Assembly (NCBI GenBank): GCA_027488335.1
Contig: JAIYBU010000039.1
Location: 1-64,000, forward strand
Source: Cytophagaceae bacterium
GTDB taxonomy: Bacteria; Bacteroidota; Bacteroidia; Cytophagales; Spirosomataceae
Reading direction: 5' to 3'
DNA: 64,000 bases
Each line of letters starts with the position of its first letter. Position 1 is the first letter of the stretch. Positions 18,029 through 27,012 of the stretch are shown here, piece by piece. The notes under the pieces were generated by a model that saw nothing but the letters and a program-made list of their open reading frames with translations, did not search any database and had not been told where the DNA came from. A program made the translations under genes and the position numbers.

Positions 18029-19129
18029 TTAATTGCAGCCCATTGACTGAATCACTATTTGGGCATCTACTATTTTATAGCTTGCCCCAATTGTTTTACA
18101 CATAATATCAAGTTTGCTATATAATGACTCATTGGTAAGGGTAGTTGTGATGATACAATTTGAGAGTTGGTCGGCATCATAAATGATATGTACCCCATAA
18201 GCTTGTTCAATGACTTTCAACACCTCTGACACAGGTTTATCTTCAAAACTTTGTTCGGGCAACTGGCTTAAGTCTTTAATCAGGAGAGGGCTTTCAACCA
18301 AAGATTTGGTAAGCGATTCGGCTTTTCGGGAAAATACAATTTGTTGATTAGGTGTAATGATTAGAGCTTTCTCTTCGGGGTCGGCGAGGGCGATTTTATT
18401 TTGGTGAAAAACTGAAACTCTTCCTGTTTTTACACTTACGATTACTTCTGGGGCATCTTCAAATGCCTGAATCGTAAAACTTGTTCCTAAAACCTTGGTA
18501 ATTACTTCATTAGAATAGACAAAAAACGGTTTTTTGGGGTTTTTAGTAATGTCAAAAAAAGCCTCACCACTCAAAAACACTTGCCTTTTATTGGCTTCAA
18601 AGTGTGTAGGATAACTTAATTTGGCATTCTTCGCCAATGTAATTACACTTCCATCTTCAAGTTTTATAGGAAGTGGCGTGTTAGATTTATTTATTTTTTC
18701 AATTAATTTGATTTGCTTTTCGGCCGTAGCCACCAATTCAGAGTAACTTATTTTTTTAGGATTAGTGGTTGATAAAAACCCTTTTAGGCCAAAGCCTATC
18801 ACAAGGCAGGCAACCGCAGCCCAACTAATTTTTGCCCATTTTATAACATACAATTTTGATAATAAACTTGGGGTCGATGATTCGGAGTCATCATCAATAT
18901 TTTCGCTGATTGCCGTCCATACTTTTGATTGGCTAATGGTAGGTTGGCGAAGTTTTTCTGCTTCAGCTACTTTGCTAATAAAGTCGGAAGCTTTATAAAT
19001 AATGGTTTGCTTTTCAGGGTTTTCCAATATGAATGCTTGAAAAAACGCATCATTTTCTCCATACTTTACCCAACGGACAAAAGCATCATCTTTAATAAAA
19101 TCTTGCATCTGAAAAAACTTATATTCCAT
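18029..19129 (-). CDS. FecR-family anti-sigma factor
   Basis: A 366-residue inner-membrane regulator. The first ~95 residues are cytoplasmic and would hold the ECF sigma factor. A membrane segment follows at about 99-119 (SWAAVACLVIGFGLKGFL). The periplasmic FecR domain carries LEDGSVITLAKNAKLSYP and GEAFFDITKNPKKPFFVYS, and the C-terminal ~70 residues are the DUF4974/STN-like domain (LPEQSFEDKPVSEVLKVIEQ). It lies between the sigma gene and the STN-bearing SusC gene on the same strand. It should release the sigma factor when SusC signals ligand binding. Confidence 0.93.
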   Translation of the reverse strand: MEYKFFQMQDFIKDDAFVRWVKYGENDAFFQAFILENPEKQTIIYKASDFISKVAEAEKLRQPTISQSKVWTAISENIDDDSESSTPSLLSKLYVIKWAKISWAAVACLVIGFGLKGFLSTTNPKKISYSELVATAEKQIKLIEKINKSNTPLPIKLEDGSVITLAKNAKLSYPTHFEANKRQVFLSGEAFFDITKNPKKPFFVYSNEVITKVLGTSFTIQAFEDAPEVIVSVKTGRVSVFHQNKIALADPEEKALIITPNQQIVFSRKAESLTKSLVESPLLIKDLSQLPEQSFEDKPVSEVLKVIEQAYGVHIIYDADQLSNCIITTTLTNESLYSKLDIMCKTIGASYKIVDAQIVIQSMGCN

Positions 19130-19187
19130 CTTTGAAAAAAGCTGTTTTAATGGCTTTCAGCAATACAGATACACAGTCTTTATCAAA

Positions 19188-19820
19188 TTACTCACTTAGT
19201 ATAAAATATTTAAAAAAGAATAGTGAGATTGTCCAACTTTTAAGAATACTACGGAGCGTTGCATAAGAACGGAACAGCAAATTACTAACCGATTGTTTGT
19301 TTACATCCATGAGTTTAGCTATCTCATCTAATGTAAAATCGTGGTAATATTTTAGGTTGATTACCTCTTGTTGGCGTAGAGGAAGGTGGGCAATGGCCTT
19401 TTGCAGAGTATCTAATTCAGCATCAGATTGTTCTAAATCAATTTTTTTTTGTTCGTCAGAGATACTTATCAAGAAATCCAAATAGGTATCAATATCTTCT
19501 GATTTATCAAAAATATCTCTCTCAAGTTGGCGTACGATTCTATTTTTTAAAGAACGAAATAGATAAAACTTGACTTCGCTTACCTCAGAAAGCTGGCTTT
19601 TATTATTCCAAAGACTTATAAAAACCTCTTGAATAGCATCTTCAATAAGATTTTCGTTTTGAGTAATCCGAAAGCCGTAACTAATTAATACTTGGAAATA
19701 TTGTTTGTATAAATTTTCAAAAGCTTTTTTATTACCCGAAATCATCTCATTCCAAAGTGCTTGTTCTTGCTCTTTGGTTAATTTTTTTACGGATGTAATA
19801 TATTCCCTGTTAATCGGCAA
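19188..19820 (-). CDS. ECF sigma factor of the Bacteroidetes glycan-locus type
   Basis: A 210-residue sigma-70 region 2/4 protein. Region 2 runs through GNKKAFENLYKQYFQVLISY and LIEDAIQEVFISLW; region 4 has LPLRQQEVINLKYYHDFTLDEIA with the recognition helix MDVNKQSVSNLLFRSYATL. No in-frame ATG precedes the conserved N-terminus, so translation probably starts at the TTG at 19820; the first Met in frame is at residue 26 and would cut into region 2. It is followed by FecR and STN-SusC, so it is the likely activator of glycan locus 2. Confidence 0.92.
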   Translation of the reverse strand: MPINREYITSVKKLTKEQEQALWNEMISGNKKAFENLYKQYFQVLISYGFRITQNENLIEDAIQEVFISLWNNKSQLSEVSEVKFYLFRSLKNRIVRQLERDIFDKSEDIDTYLDFLISISDEQKKIDLEQSDAELDTLQKAIAHLPLRQQEVINLKYYHDFTLDEIAKLMDVNKQSVSNLLFRSYATLRSILKSWTISLFFFKYFILSE

Positions 19821-19952
19821 TGCCTTTGACTTTAGATTTGGTATTTTTTAATGCTAAAGTAGTACAATTTCAATAAAACATTTGTTGAAATATTATTAAA
19901 TACTGGTGAAATATTATCAAGTTTTTACAAGCATTACCAAATACCATTCAAT

Positions 19953-20204
19953 ATGTAAGCTATATTTTGCAAAACTAATTCAAATGATGCCAATTCGTTT
20001 GTTGCTCGAACAGATATATTCTCATATTTTTATAACAAATGGTATTTTCAGCCTGAGTTAGAATTAACCTACATCATTCGTGATAAAGGGAATCGTTACG
20101 TGAGTGACAGTATAGAGTTTTTTGAAGATGATGATTTAGTGCTGATTGGTGGTAAAAATCCACCTCATGTTTGAAAAAATGATAGTAGTGAGATTGTCGA
20201 ATAA
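19953..20204 (+). pseudogene. 5' remnant of an AraC-type regulator (cupin domain)
   Basis: One plus-strand frame starting at the ATG at 19953 reads M-stop-AIFCKT..., then NSFVARTDIFSYFYNKW, YFQPELELTYIIRDKGNRYV and SDSIEFFEDDDLVLIGG, ending PPHV-stop. This is the N-terminal cupin of Bacteroidetes AraC regulators, whose usual text is close to PELELTYI...FxEGDLVLIGxxxPHVW. Codon 2 is TAA (one change from AAA) and the codon after PHV is TGA where the family has Trp (TGG); in-frame codons KNDSSEIVE follow. The frame then runs into the 3' end of the HlyD gene, and no helix-turn-helix domain remains. Two nonsense changes plus truncation mark it as a decayed gene. Confidence 0.8.
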
Positions 20205-20207
20205 TTT

Positions 20208-21512
20208 TTACACCTGAAGCTTTCCAAGAACTTTATCAAATAACCTTTCCAATAAACTCCTTTTATGTGTAATTATTTCGGCATTTGCTTTCATCTCTTG
20301 TTTTAGAACTAAGACTTTGTTATATGAAGTCTTCAACTCATTTGGAAGGGACAATTCGACGAAATATTTACCATCCTGGGGGGCAAGTGAAATACTTGAT
20401 ATATGTGCTTCCAAAACACCATATTCCTCAAAGGGATAAGCTTCAACTTTTATGATAGCCTTTTGCCCAAGTTTTATTTTTCCAACACCCTCTGACGATA
20501 CTGTCCCTTTTACTAATAATTTATCCCAATTTGGAACAATCTTTAATATTTCTTGGCCAGCAGCGGTCATTTGATTTGCCTTCCATACATTAAGTAATGA
20601 AACACGTCCAGATATAGGGCTTTTTATTAAATATTTCCTTTCCCATTCAAGAATCTGAGCCCATAGATTATTGGCTTGTTCAATTAACTTTTCATTTGAT
20701 AAATTTTTTTGATTATTCAGAGAAAATGACGCATCGGCAATTTGATTCCCTATTTCACTTATTTCTATATTATTTCTAATGATTGAACTTTTAATATTAT
20801 CTATTTCAAACTCTCTACTAAAAAATTCTGACTCAATTTGGTTATAATCTAAAAGAGATATTACTTTTTGTTCATATAGCTTTTTGTGACTTTCAAGTTT
20901 ATTTTTACTGTTTTGTTTCTCTTTTTCTTTAAGTACTAAAAGTTTGTTCAAATTTTCAATTAATACTTGTATTTGTTTTTTCTTTTGTTCCAATAATTCA
21001 ACTTTAATTAGCACAGTATTTGATTTTAGATAAAATCTATAGCTATCAAATTGATTTTTCAAACTTGCGTAAGATGGTTGTAGTTCTCCTAAAGTGTAGG
21101 AGTTATTTTCAAAATAAGAGACCAGATTTTTATTTTCAAATAGCCCATTCGATTCTTTAAAAGAAATTAATTGTTTTTTTAAATTTTGAATATCTTTTAG
21201 ATTAGATGTATTTTCGAGTAGGAGTATTGGTGTATTTTGGGTAACGATTTGGTCGTTTGAAACATAAAACTCAGAAATTCGACCTCCAGAAGGGGAAGAT
21301 ATTGAAACAGGAGGTGTTTCAGTAGTAATTATCACAGATGCCGAAATCGTATCAGAATAACTAACTATCCAACACGAAATAATGATAAGAATTACAATAG
21401 ATAGTATTATTGAGATTCCCCATCGTGTCAACCAGTTTGGTGGAGTGGTTAATATGTCTTTAACCTCCTCTGATAGGAGTTCAAATTCTAATAATGGTTC
21501 TTTGGTTTCCAT
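20208..21512 (-). CDS. HlyD-family periplasmic adaptor of a peptide exporter
   Basis: A 434-residue membrane-fusion protein. One N-terminal membrane helix at about 30-50 (WGISIILSIVILIIISCWIV) is followed by a barrel-sandwich half (ISSPSGGRISEFYVSNDQIV), a long Lys/Glu/Gln-rich coiled coil (about 85-285), the second half (LIKSPISGRVSLLNVWKANQ) and beta-barrel strands (GQKAIIKVEAYPFEEYGVLE). Its start abuts the stop of the C39-ABC gene, so the two form one operon. It would connect the inner-membrane ABC exporter to an outer-membrane TolC-like channel, which is not in this window. Its 3' end meets the AraC remnant, which marks a rearrangement junction. Confidence 0.9.
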   Translation of the reverse strand: METKEPLLEFELLSEEVKDILTTPPNWLTRWGISIILSIVILIIISCWIVSYSDTISASVIITTETPPVSISSPSGGRISEFYVSNDQIVTQNTPILLLENTSNLKDIQNLKKQLISFKESNGLFENKNLVSYFENNSYTLGELQPSYASLKNQFDSYRFYLKSNTVLIKVELLEQKKKQIQVLIENLNKLLVLKEKEKQNSKNKLESHKKLYEQKVISLLDYNQIESEFFSREFEIDNIKSSIIRNNIEISEIGNQIADASFSLNNQKNLSNEKLIEQANNLWAQILEWERKYLIKSPISGRVSLLNVWKANQMTAAGQEILKIVPNWDKLLVKGTVSSEGVGKIKLGQKAIIKVEAYPFEEYGVLEAHISSISLAPQDGKYFVELSLPNELKTSYNKVLVLKQEMKANAEIITHKRSLLERLFDKVLGKLQV

Positions 21513-23705
21513 TTAATTACCCAGTTCTAATTTATTTTTAACTAAATTGTAGTAAACGCCTTTTTTTTCGGTCAATTCATAATGATTACCCTTCTCTACC
21601 AATTTACCTTTTTCCAAAACTATAATTTGGTCAGCATTTTTAACTGTGCTGAGTCTATGTGCTACAACTACCACCGTTCTTCCTTTATAAAACATTTCTA
21701 AATTTTGGGTAATAATCTTCTCATTTTCTGAATCTAATGAATTTGTCGCTTCATCAAAAAAAATAATTTTTGGATTTTTATATACTGCACGAGCAATCAA
21801 CAGTCTTTGTAGTTGACCACCACTTAGTCCCATACCCTCATTCCCAATTTTAGTATTAAAACCTAAAGGTAATACTTTGATAAAATCATAGATATTTGCA
21901 ATTTTTGCAGCGTTAACTAACTTCTCTTTATCTATAAAATCATCACCAAGTGCGATATTTTTCGCTATTGTATCTGAAAACTTAAAGCCATCTTGCATGA
22001 CAACGCCGCATAATTGCCTCCATTTCTGAGAACTATAATTGGATAAATTATTTCCATTGAGTTTTATTTCGCCATGAGTGGTTTCATAAAATTTTAATAG
22101 TAGTTTAATAAGCGTTGTTTTACCACTGCCACTACTTCCAACAATAGCTGTCACTTTACCATCAGGAATAGTTAATGACATATCCTTTATTACATAATCA
22201 GATTCTGCTCCACCATATCTAAACGAAATATTTTGAATATCTAAAGTTAAATCCTCTGGTAAAATATTTATTTGCACTTGTCTATCTTCGTTCTCTTCAT
22301 TTGGTTTCTCGTGTATTTCACCAAGTCTTTCCAAACTTAATTTTGCATTTTGAGATGTTTGAATAAAACTAATCAACTGATTAATAGGGGCATTGAGTTG
22401 ACCTAAAATATATTGTACAGAAAGCATAACACCCAATGTGATATGACCATCAATCACAGCTCTGGCTGCAATAAAAGTAATGAGTATATTTTTTACTTCG
22501 TTGATTAGAATGCCGCCAGCTTCTTGATATTGTGTTAATGCTAACGACTTAATATTGGTTTTAAGTAGTTGAGCTTGTATTTTTTCCCATTCCCATCTTT
22601 TTTGTTTTTCTGCATTAAATAGTTTTATTTCTTGCATTCCTTGTAAAGTCTGAATTAAAACGTTCTGATTTCGAGACATTTGTCCAAAAGATTTGTAATC
22701 TAAATCTCTACGTTTTCTAAGGAAAAACAGTATATATAACACATATAAACTACTTCCACAAAAGAATATAAAGAATATATTTGTATCATAAATAATAAGT
22801 ACAAAACTGAAGATTAATAAATTGAATAGAGAGAATAAGGTATTTAGAATATTTGAAGTAAGTAATTGTTCGATACGTTTATGGTCGTCTATTCTTTGTA
22901 GTAAATCACCAACCATTTTAGAGTCGAAGTAGCTTATAGGTAATCTCATAAGCTTAATTAAAAAATCTGCAATGAGGTGTATATTAATGCGAGAACCAAC
23001 ATGAAGCAATATCCAACTTCTAATGAAATCTACAATTGAACGACTGAAGGTTAGCATAAGTTGCCCAAAAAGAATAACAATAATGAAACTATTATCTTTG
23101 TTTCTAATACCAGTATCTACGACTGATTGAGTAAGGAATGGAAAAATAAGTTGAAGAACACTACCTGTAAGCAACCCTAAAATAAGTTGAAAAATGAGTT
23201 TTTTGTAGGGTTTTACATAAGAAAAAAGGTAACTAAAACTCTTTTTATTAATAACTTCATCTTCTTCTGCATAAAAATCTGGCGTGGGTTGGAGAGTTAA
23301 AGCAATACCTTCTTCACCTTCCAAACTCTTAACATTTATCCAATTTTTATTAAACTCTTCTTTTGTTAACTTCACTTTTCCGTGAGCAGGGTCGGCTATA
23401 AATGCCCAATTCCCTTCTATTTTATAAACTACTAAGAAATGCTCTTGATTCCAATAAGCGATTGCTGGAAGCTGAACATCATTTGCGAGTTCATCGAATG
23501 TAGCTTGGATAGCAATTGTACGAAAGCCAATCTGTTCTGCTGCGTTGCTTATGCCTAATAATGATACTCCAGATTTACTCAATCCAGCAAGATTTCGTAA
23601 TTTCTCAGGTGCTATAGTCTTTCCATAATGCTTCGCTATCATACGAATACAAGTTGGGCCACAGTCCATAGCATCATGTTGTTTGTAGATTGGGAAGGTT
23701 TTCAA
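21513..23705 (-). CDS. Peptidase-containing ABC transporter (C39 type) for leader-peptide export
   Basis: A 730-residue PCAT-type exporter in three parts. The N-terminal C39 peptidase has Q9, catalytic C15 (DAMDCGPTC), H89 (NQEHFLVVY) and D105 (ADPAHG), so it looks active; such domains cleave leader peptides after a double-glycine. Membrane helices occupy about 165-440. The nucleotide-binding domain carries VGSSGSGKTTLIK, LSGGQLQRLLIARA and KIIFFDEATNSLD. It should cut and export a small peptide such as a bacteriocin. No leader-type small gene is visible within the window, and the upstream region is cut off after about 90 nt by an insertion sequence. Confidence 0.93.
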   Translation of the reverse strand: MKTFPIYKQHDAMDCGPTCIRMIAKHYGKTIAPEKLRNLAGLSKSGVSLLGISNAAEQIGFRTIAIQATFDELANDVQLPAIAYWNQEHFLVVYKIEGNWAFIADPAHGKVKLTKEEFNKNWINVKSLEGEEGIALTLQPTPDFYAEEDEVINKKSFSYLFSYVKPYKKLIFQLILGLLTGSVLQLIFPFLTQSVVDTGIRNKDNSFIIVILFGQLMLTFSRSIVDFIRSWILLHVGSRINIHLIADFLIKLMRLPISYFDSKMVGDLLQRIDDHKRIEQLLTSNILNTLFSLFNLLIFSFVLIIYDTNIFFIFFCGSSLYVLYILFFLRKRRDLDYKSFGQMSRNQNVLIQTLQGMQEIKLFNAEKQKRWEWEKIQAQLLKTNIKSLALTQYQEAGGILINEVKNILITFIAARAVIDGHITLGVMLSVQYILGQLNAPINQLISFIQTSQNAKLSLERLGEIHEKPNEENEDRQVQINILPEDLTLDIQNISFRYGGAESDYVIKDMSLTIPDGKVTAIVGSSGSGKTTLIKLLLKFYETTHGEIKLNGNNLSNYSSQKWRQLCGVVMQDGFKFSDTIAKNIALGDDFIDKEKLVNAAKIANIYDFIKVLPLGFNTKIGNEGMGLSGGQLQRLLIARAVYKNPKIIFFDEATNSLDSENEKIITQNLEMFYKGRTVVVVAHRLSTVKNADQIIVLEKGKLVEKGNHYELTEKKGVYYNLVKNKLELGN

Positions 23706-23734
23706 GAAAAATATGAGTTAAAAATATTCAAAAT

Positions 23735-23773
23735 TGATACACAAAGAGTTAAATTACAGCTCTTTGTGTATCA
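23735..23773 (-). promoter_or_regulatory. 14-bp perfect hairpin between IS element and C39-ABC gene
   Basis: The arms 23735-23748 and 23760-23772/3 (TGATACACAAAGAG with its complement) are perfect over 14 bp around an 11-nt loop. It starts 30 nt upstream of the exporter start and 21 nt outside the IS end. It lacks a T-tract and sits in the leader, so it may be an operator, an attenuator or the terminator of a lost upstream gene. Confidence 0.5.
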
Positions 23774-23794
23774 TAAAATCAGAATTTTTATACT

Positions 23795-24709
23795 GAACTT
23801 GTCTAACATTAATTAAAGATTTACTTTTCTTACAAAACATATAGCCATCGCTATAATATTAAGACATAGCCAATTATTAGCTTTAGTTTCATACCTCACT
23901 AATAATGCTTTAAAAGCGTCTATCCAAGCAAAGGCTCTCTCAATAACTGTTCTGTTTTTATACAATAATTCGTCAAAATACTCAAATCGCTCATTGATAT
24001 TTCCATTTCTTACGTTAAAAGCAATGTTAGGATGAATTTTATGTTGGCTACATATTTGCCTGCATTCATTTGAGTCGAAACCTGCATCAGCATTTAAAAA
24101 TAAGCCATCGACAGAAATTTCAGACATCTCAAGCCAAGAGATTAATTGCTCAAAATGAACTTTAAAATTTGATAAATCATGGTTATTCCCACAGATTGGT
24201 TGAGAAATAGCTAAAAGAGTACCTTGACTATCACACAAATATAGAAAATTGGTTGTTTCCTCAGATTTTCTATACTGAAATCCAACAGCTTGCCCCCCTC
24301 TATTTGCTCTTGTATGTGAACCGTCCAATTGAACACATGATAAATCTAAATGTTTCTTATATTCTTTAAGTAAATTTAACCACATGGTTTCCCAAGACCC
24401 ATCAGTACTCCATTTATTGAAATGATAAAAAACACTTGTATAGCTATAGTCAGTGTTAAAATATCGCTCCATTGGCAATTCTCGCCATTGGCAACCTGTC
24501 TTTAGTCGGTAAAAAATTGATAATACTATGTTTATTCGCTTTTCTTCACTAAGAGATTCTCCTCGTTTACCTTTGCTTAAATAGGGTAGAATAAATTTTT
24601 TAATCTTATCTTTGCTTAAGATGCTCATGGTAAGGTTCTTTTTAGTTCGCAAAGCAAAATTAACCTTTAAATGAGCTTCTTTTATTTTATAATTACTTTA
24701 GACAGGTTC
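23795..24709 (-). mobile_element. IS5-like insertion sequence, apparently complete
   Basis: The element is bounded by imperfect 12-bp terminal inverted repeats matching at 11 of 12 positions: GAACTTGTCTAA at 23795-23806 and TTAGACAGGTTC at 24698-24709. It is about 915 bp long and holds one intact DDE transposase gene. No clear target-site duplication is seen (flanks ACT and CAA), so the insertion is old, the flanks were rearranged, or the termini differ by a base or two. Confidence 0.72.
23813..24628 (-). CDS. IS5-family DDE transposase
   Basis: A 271-residue transposase. The start is the ATG at 24628 (MSILSKDKIKKF); an upstream in-frame TTG would add eight residues. The N-terminal ~90 residues match the DUF4096-like helical domain (GCQWRELPMERY..., SVFYHFNKWSTDGSWE). 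Catalytic acidic residues are D102 (VQLDGSHTRANRGG), D181 (LNADAGFDS) and E230 (RTVIERAFAWIDAFK), giving the DDE triad of the IS4/IS5 superfamily. The gene is intact and nearly fills the element, so it may still be active. Confidence 0.92.
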   Translation of the reverse strand: MSILSKDKIKKFILPYLSKGKRGESLSEEKRINIVLSIFYRLKTGCQWRELPMERYFNTDYSYTSVFYHFNKWSTDGSWETMWLNLLKEYKKHLDLSCVQLDGSHTRANRGGQAVGFQYRKSEETTNFLYLCDSQGTLLAISQPICGNNHDLSNFKVHFEQLISWLEMSEISVDGLFLNADAGFDSNECRQICSQHKIHPNIAFNVRNGNINERFEYFDELLYKNRTVIERAFAWIDAFKALLVRYETKANNWLCLNIIAMAICFVRKVNL

Positions 24710-24842
24710 CAAAAATATAGCCATTTAGTAAAAATACTCTTCTTGAAAACTAACTTATGAATCAATATATTTTTATGCACGCATACTATTTTTTGAAAAT
24801 TTTGGTTTAATTTCGCCATTATCTATCAACTAAAAAACCGAG

Positions 24843-25844
24843 ATGAAAAATACGCAAGTAAACCTTATTGCTCGTCCAATAGGTACTCCAACTGCCGATT
24901 GTTGGGAAATCGTAGAAACCGAAACGCCCGAATTGGCTGAAAATCAAATTCTTGTACAAAACCAATATCTTTCAATTGACCCAGCAATGCGTGGTTGGAT
25001 GAACGAAGGGAAATCATATATCAGACCCGTAAAAATTGGTGAGGTAATGCGAGCTTTGGGGGCAGGTGTGGTGGTGGAATCGAAACATGCCGATTTCAAA
25101 GCGGGCGATTTCGTGACGGCTGGCACAGGTGTACAAGAATACGCTGTTCTGGATGGAAAGGAAGCCGTAAAAGTTGACCCAAATTTTGTTCCTTTGCCTG
25201 CATATCTCGGAACTTTGGGAATGTCGGGCTTGACAGGCTATTTTGGATTATTGGATACTGGCCAGCCCAAAGAAGGAGAAACGGTGGTGGTTTCGGGAGC
25301 GGCAGGTGCTGTGGGAAGTGTAGTCGGACAAATTGCTAAAATAAAAGGCTGTCGAGTAGTGGGAATTGCGGGTGGGGCCGATAAGTGCAAATATGTGGTG
25401 GAAGAATTAGGCTTTGATGCGTGCGTTGATTATAAAGTAGGAGATTTAAGAAAACAACTGAAAGAGGCTTGTCCAGCGGGCGTTGATGTTTATTTTGATA
25501 ACGTTGGTGGTGAAATTTTGGATACAGTTTTGGGGCTGATTAATCTTCGAGCAAGAATTGTTATTTGTGGTGCTATTTCTCAATATAACGCCACCGAAAA
25601 ACCTGTTGGGCCGAGTAATTATTTAGCTCTTTTAGTGAATCGTGCAAGAATGGAAGGAATTGTGGTTTTTGATAATGCCGCCAATTACGGAAAAGCCGTA
25701 AAAGAAATGGCGGGCTGGATTGCCCAAGGAAAACTTAATGCAAAAGTTTATGTAGCCGAAGGTGGTGTAAGAGCTTTTCCCGAAACATTGATGAAGCTAT
25801 TCAAAGGTGAAAATACGGGTAAGTTAGTGTTGAAAGTTTCTTAA
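24843..25844 (+). CDS. NADPH-dependent medium-chain oxidoreductase (alkenal/curcumin reductase type)
   Basis: A 333-residue zinc-independent medium-chain dehydrogenase/reductase. The N-terminal GroES-like fold has LSIDPAMRGWMN, the signature of the leukotriene B4 12-hydroxydehydrogenase/CurA branch. The Rossmann half carries SGAAGAVGSVVGQIAK (151-166) and YFDNVGGEILD. Members reduce alpha,beta-unsaturated carbonyls with NADPH in the cytosol, often as detoxification. A plausible -7 box (TAATTTCG) lies about 30 nt upstream of the start. It precedes, on the same strand by 46 nt, the unassigned DxDDTA-motif gene, with which it may be co-transcribed. Confidence 0.9.
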   Translation: MKNTQVNLIARPIGTPTADCWEIVETETPELAENQILVQNQYLSIDPAMRGWMNEGKSYIRPVKIGEVMRALGAGVVVESKHADFKAGDFVTAGTGVQEYAVLDGKEAVKVDPNFVPLPAYLGTLGMSGLTGYFGLLDTGQPKEGETVVVSGAAGAVGSVVGQIAKIKGCRVVGIAGGADKCKYVVEELGFDACVDYKVGDLRKQLKEACPAGVDVYFDNVGGEILDTVLGLINLRARIVICGAISQYNATEKPVGPSNYLALLVNRARMEGIVVFDNAANYGKAVKEMAGWIAQGKLNAKVYVAEGGVRAFPETLMKLFKGENTGKLVLKVS

Positions 25845-25890
25845 TAACTTCACTTTCAACAGATGGCTGTCCACTTTAAGGTAGATTTTT

Positions 25891-27012
25891 ATGACAGACA
25901 AACATAAGTTAGATATTGATGTCTTAATTGAACGCATCGCCTTGTGCCAGTCACGAGGTGATGCGTTTTTTCCTGATGGCATTTTTCCTTCGTATCGGCA
26001 TAATAAATATCTGTTTTATCGTCGTCCCGACACCAATATTTTTTACACGGCCACTATTGCTTTTATTCTGAATCAGGTAAAAGATAAAGTTTCGACAAAA
26101 TCGCAGCAGATTATTGATGAAATTACTGCGAAAGCAATTAAAAACTACCCTGATTTTCAGAATAAAGATGGGCTGAAAACCTACAATTTTTGGAAGACGA
26201 AGCCTTCAAAACATTTCCCGAATGGCAGAATCTTCCAACATCTCGACCATTTTAGAATCCCCGATGATATAGATGATACGGCTTTGATTTATCTGACTTT
26301 ACCACACTCTAAAGAAGATGTGTTGTGGTTGAAGGAAAAAGTGAAGCTGCATTGTTCCCCTTTAGGAGTTAAGGGTGGCGGCGTTTACTCTACATGGTTC
26401 GGAAAAAATATGCCTATTGAGCATGATGTGTGTGCGTTGTGCAATTTGATGTATTTGTTTGAAAAATACCAATTACCGCATAATGAATACGATGAAGCCG
26501 TTTTTGAATTTTTGAAAAAAGTTATTTTAGGAGAAAAATATATTACCAATGCCTTTGAAGTGGCACATAATTATGCCACAACTCCGCTAATTATTTACCA
26601 TTATGCTCGACTTTTGAGTGATTTTGAAATACCACAATTAGAAGTCTGCCGAGAGAAGTTGATTCATAACATTAAACAGATTTTAAACAATGAGTTGAAT
26701 AAGATGAGCCGCGTGATTTTAGAAACGTCTTTGATGAAGTTAGATAAGAATAATCTTTCAAAACTCAGCACTCAAAACCGCACGGCTGACCATTCAGCAC
26801 TCAGTACTCCTCCGTTCACCTATTTTATCGCAGGACTTTTAAGTTCTTATCGAAACCCAATGTTATATTTCTTTGCTCCATTTAAAATTACGCAAATGGA
26901 GTGGGAATGTGAAGCTCATGAGTTAGCACTGCTTGTGGAGCGAACTGTAGCGACGCTAACCTCCGAGTTCGCAGGTATAAAAGCGAACTCGGAAGTTCGC
27001 CCCACAGATTAG
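25891..27012 (+). CDS. Unassigned protein with class II terpene-cyclase-like DxDDTA motif
   Basis: The 373-residue product has no signal peptide and no family I can name. Its most telling stretch is [18 protein letters not shown] (121-138): D126-I127-D128-D129-T130-A131 matches the DxDDTA acid motif of class II terpene and squalene-hopene cyclases. The remainder is helix-rich with aromatic clusters, compatible with an alpha/alpha toroid as in prenyltransferase/terpene cyclase domains, but much shorter than a full two-domain cyclase. The C-terminal ~25 residues are encoded by an intergenic-type inverted repeat, so the ancestral protein probably ended sooner. The stop codon overlaps the hisF stop region tail to tail by 4 nt. 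Confidence 0.72.
   Translation: MTDKHKLDIDVLIERIALCQSRGDAFFPDGIFPSYRHNKYLFYRRPDTNIFYTATIAFILNQVKDKVSTKSQQIIDEITAKAIKNYPDFQNKDGLKTYNFWKTKPSKHFPNGRIFQHLDHFRIPDDIDDTALIYLTLPHSKEDVLWLKEKVKLHCSPLGVKGGGVYSTWFGKNMPIEHDVCALCNLMYLFEKYQLPHNEYDEAVFEFLKKVILGEKYITNAFEVAHNYATTPLIIYHYARLLSDFEIPQLEVCREKLIHNIKQILNNELNKMSRVILETSLMKLDKNNLSKLSTQNRTADHSALSTPPFTYFIAGLLSSYRNPMLYFFAPFKITQMEWECEAHELALLVERTVATLTSEFAGIKANSEVRPTD
26963..26992. repeat. Perfect 10-bp inverted repeat at the 3' end of the DxDDTA gene
   Basis: CCGAGTTCGC (26963-26972) and GCGAACTCGG (26983-26992) pair perfectly around a 10-nt loop. The surrounding text (GCGAACTGTAGCGACGC upstream and GAAGTTCGCCCCACAG downstream) is GC-richer than the gene and looks like a dispersed intergenic repeat that has been captured into the reading frame. 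It also lies at the convergent junction with hisF and could act as a terminator. Confidence 0.6.

Noticed and set aside
24690-24820. Short minus-strand frame across the IS end (MAKLNQNFQKIV...) as a possible exporter cargo peptide
   Set aside because: No double-glycine leader, it crosses the IS terminus, and codon content is poor.
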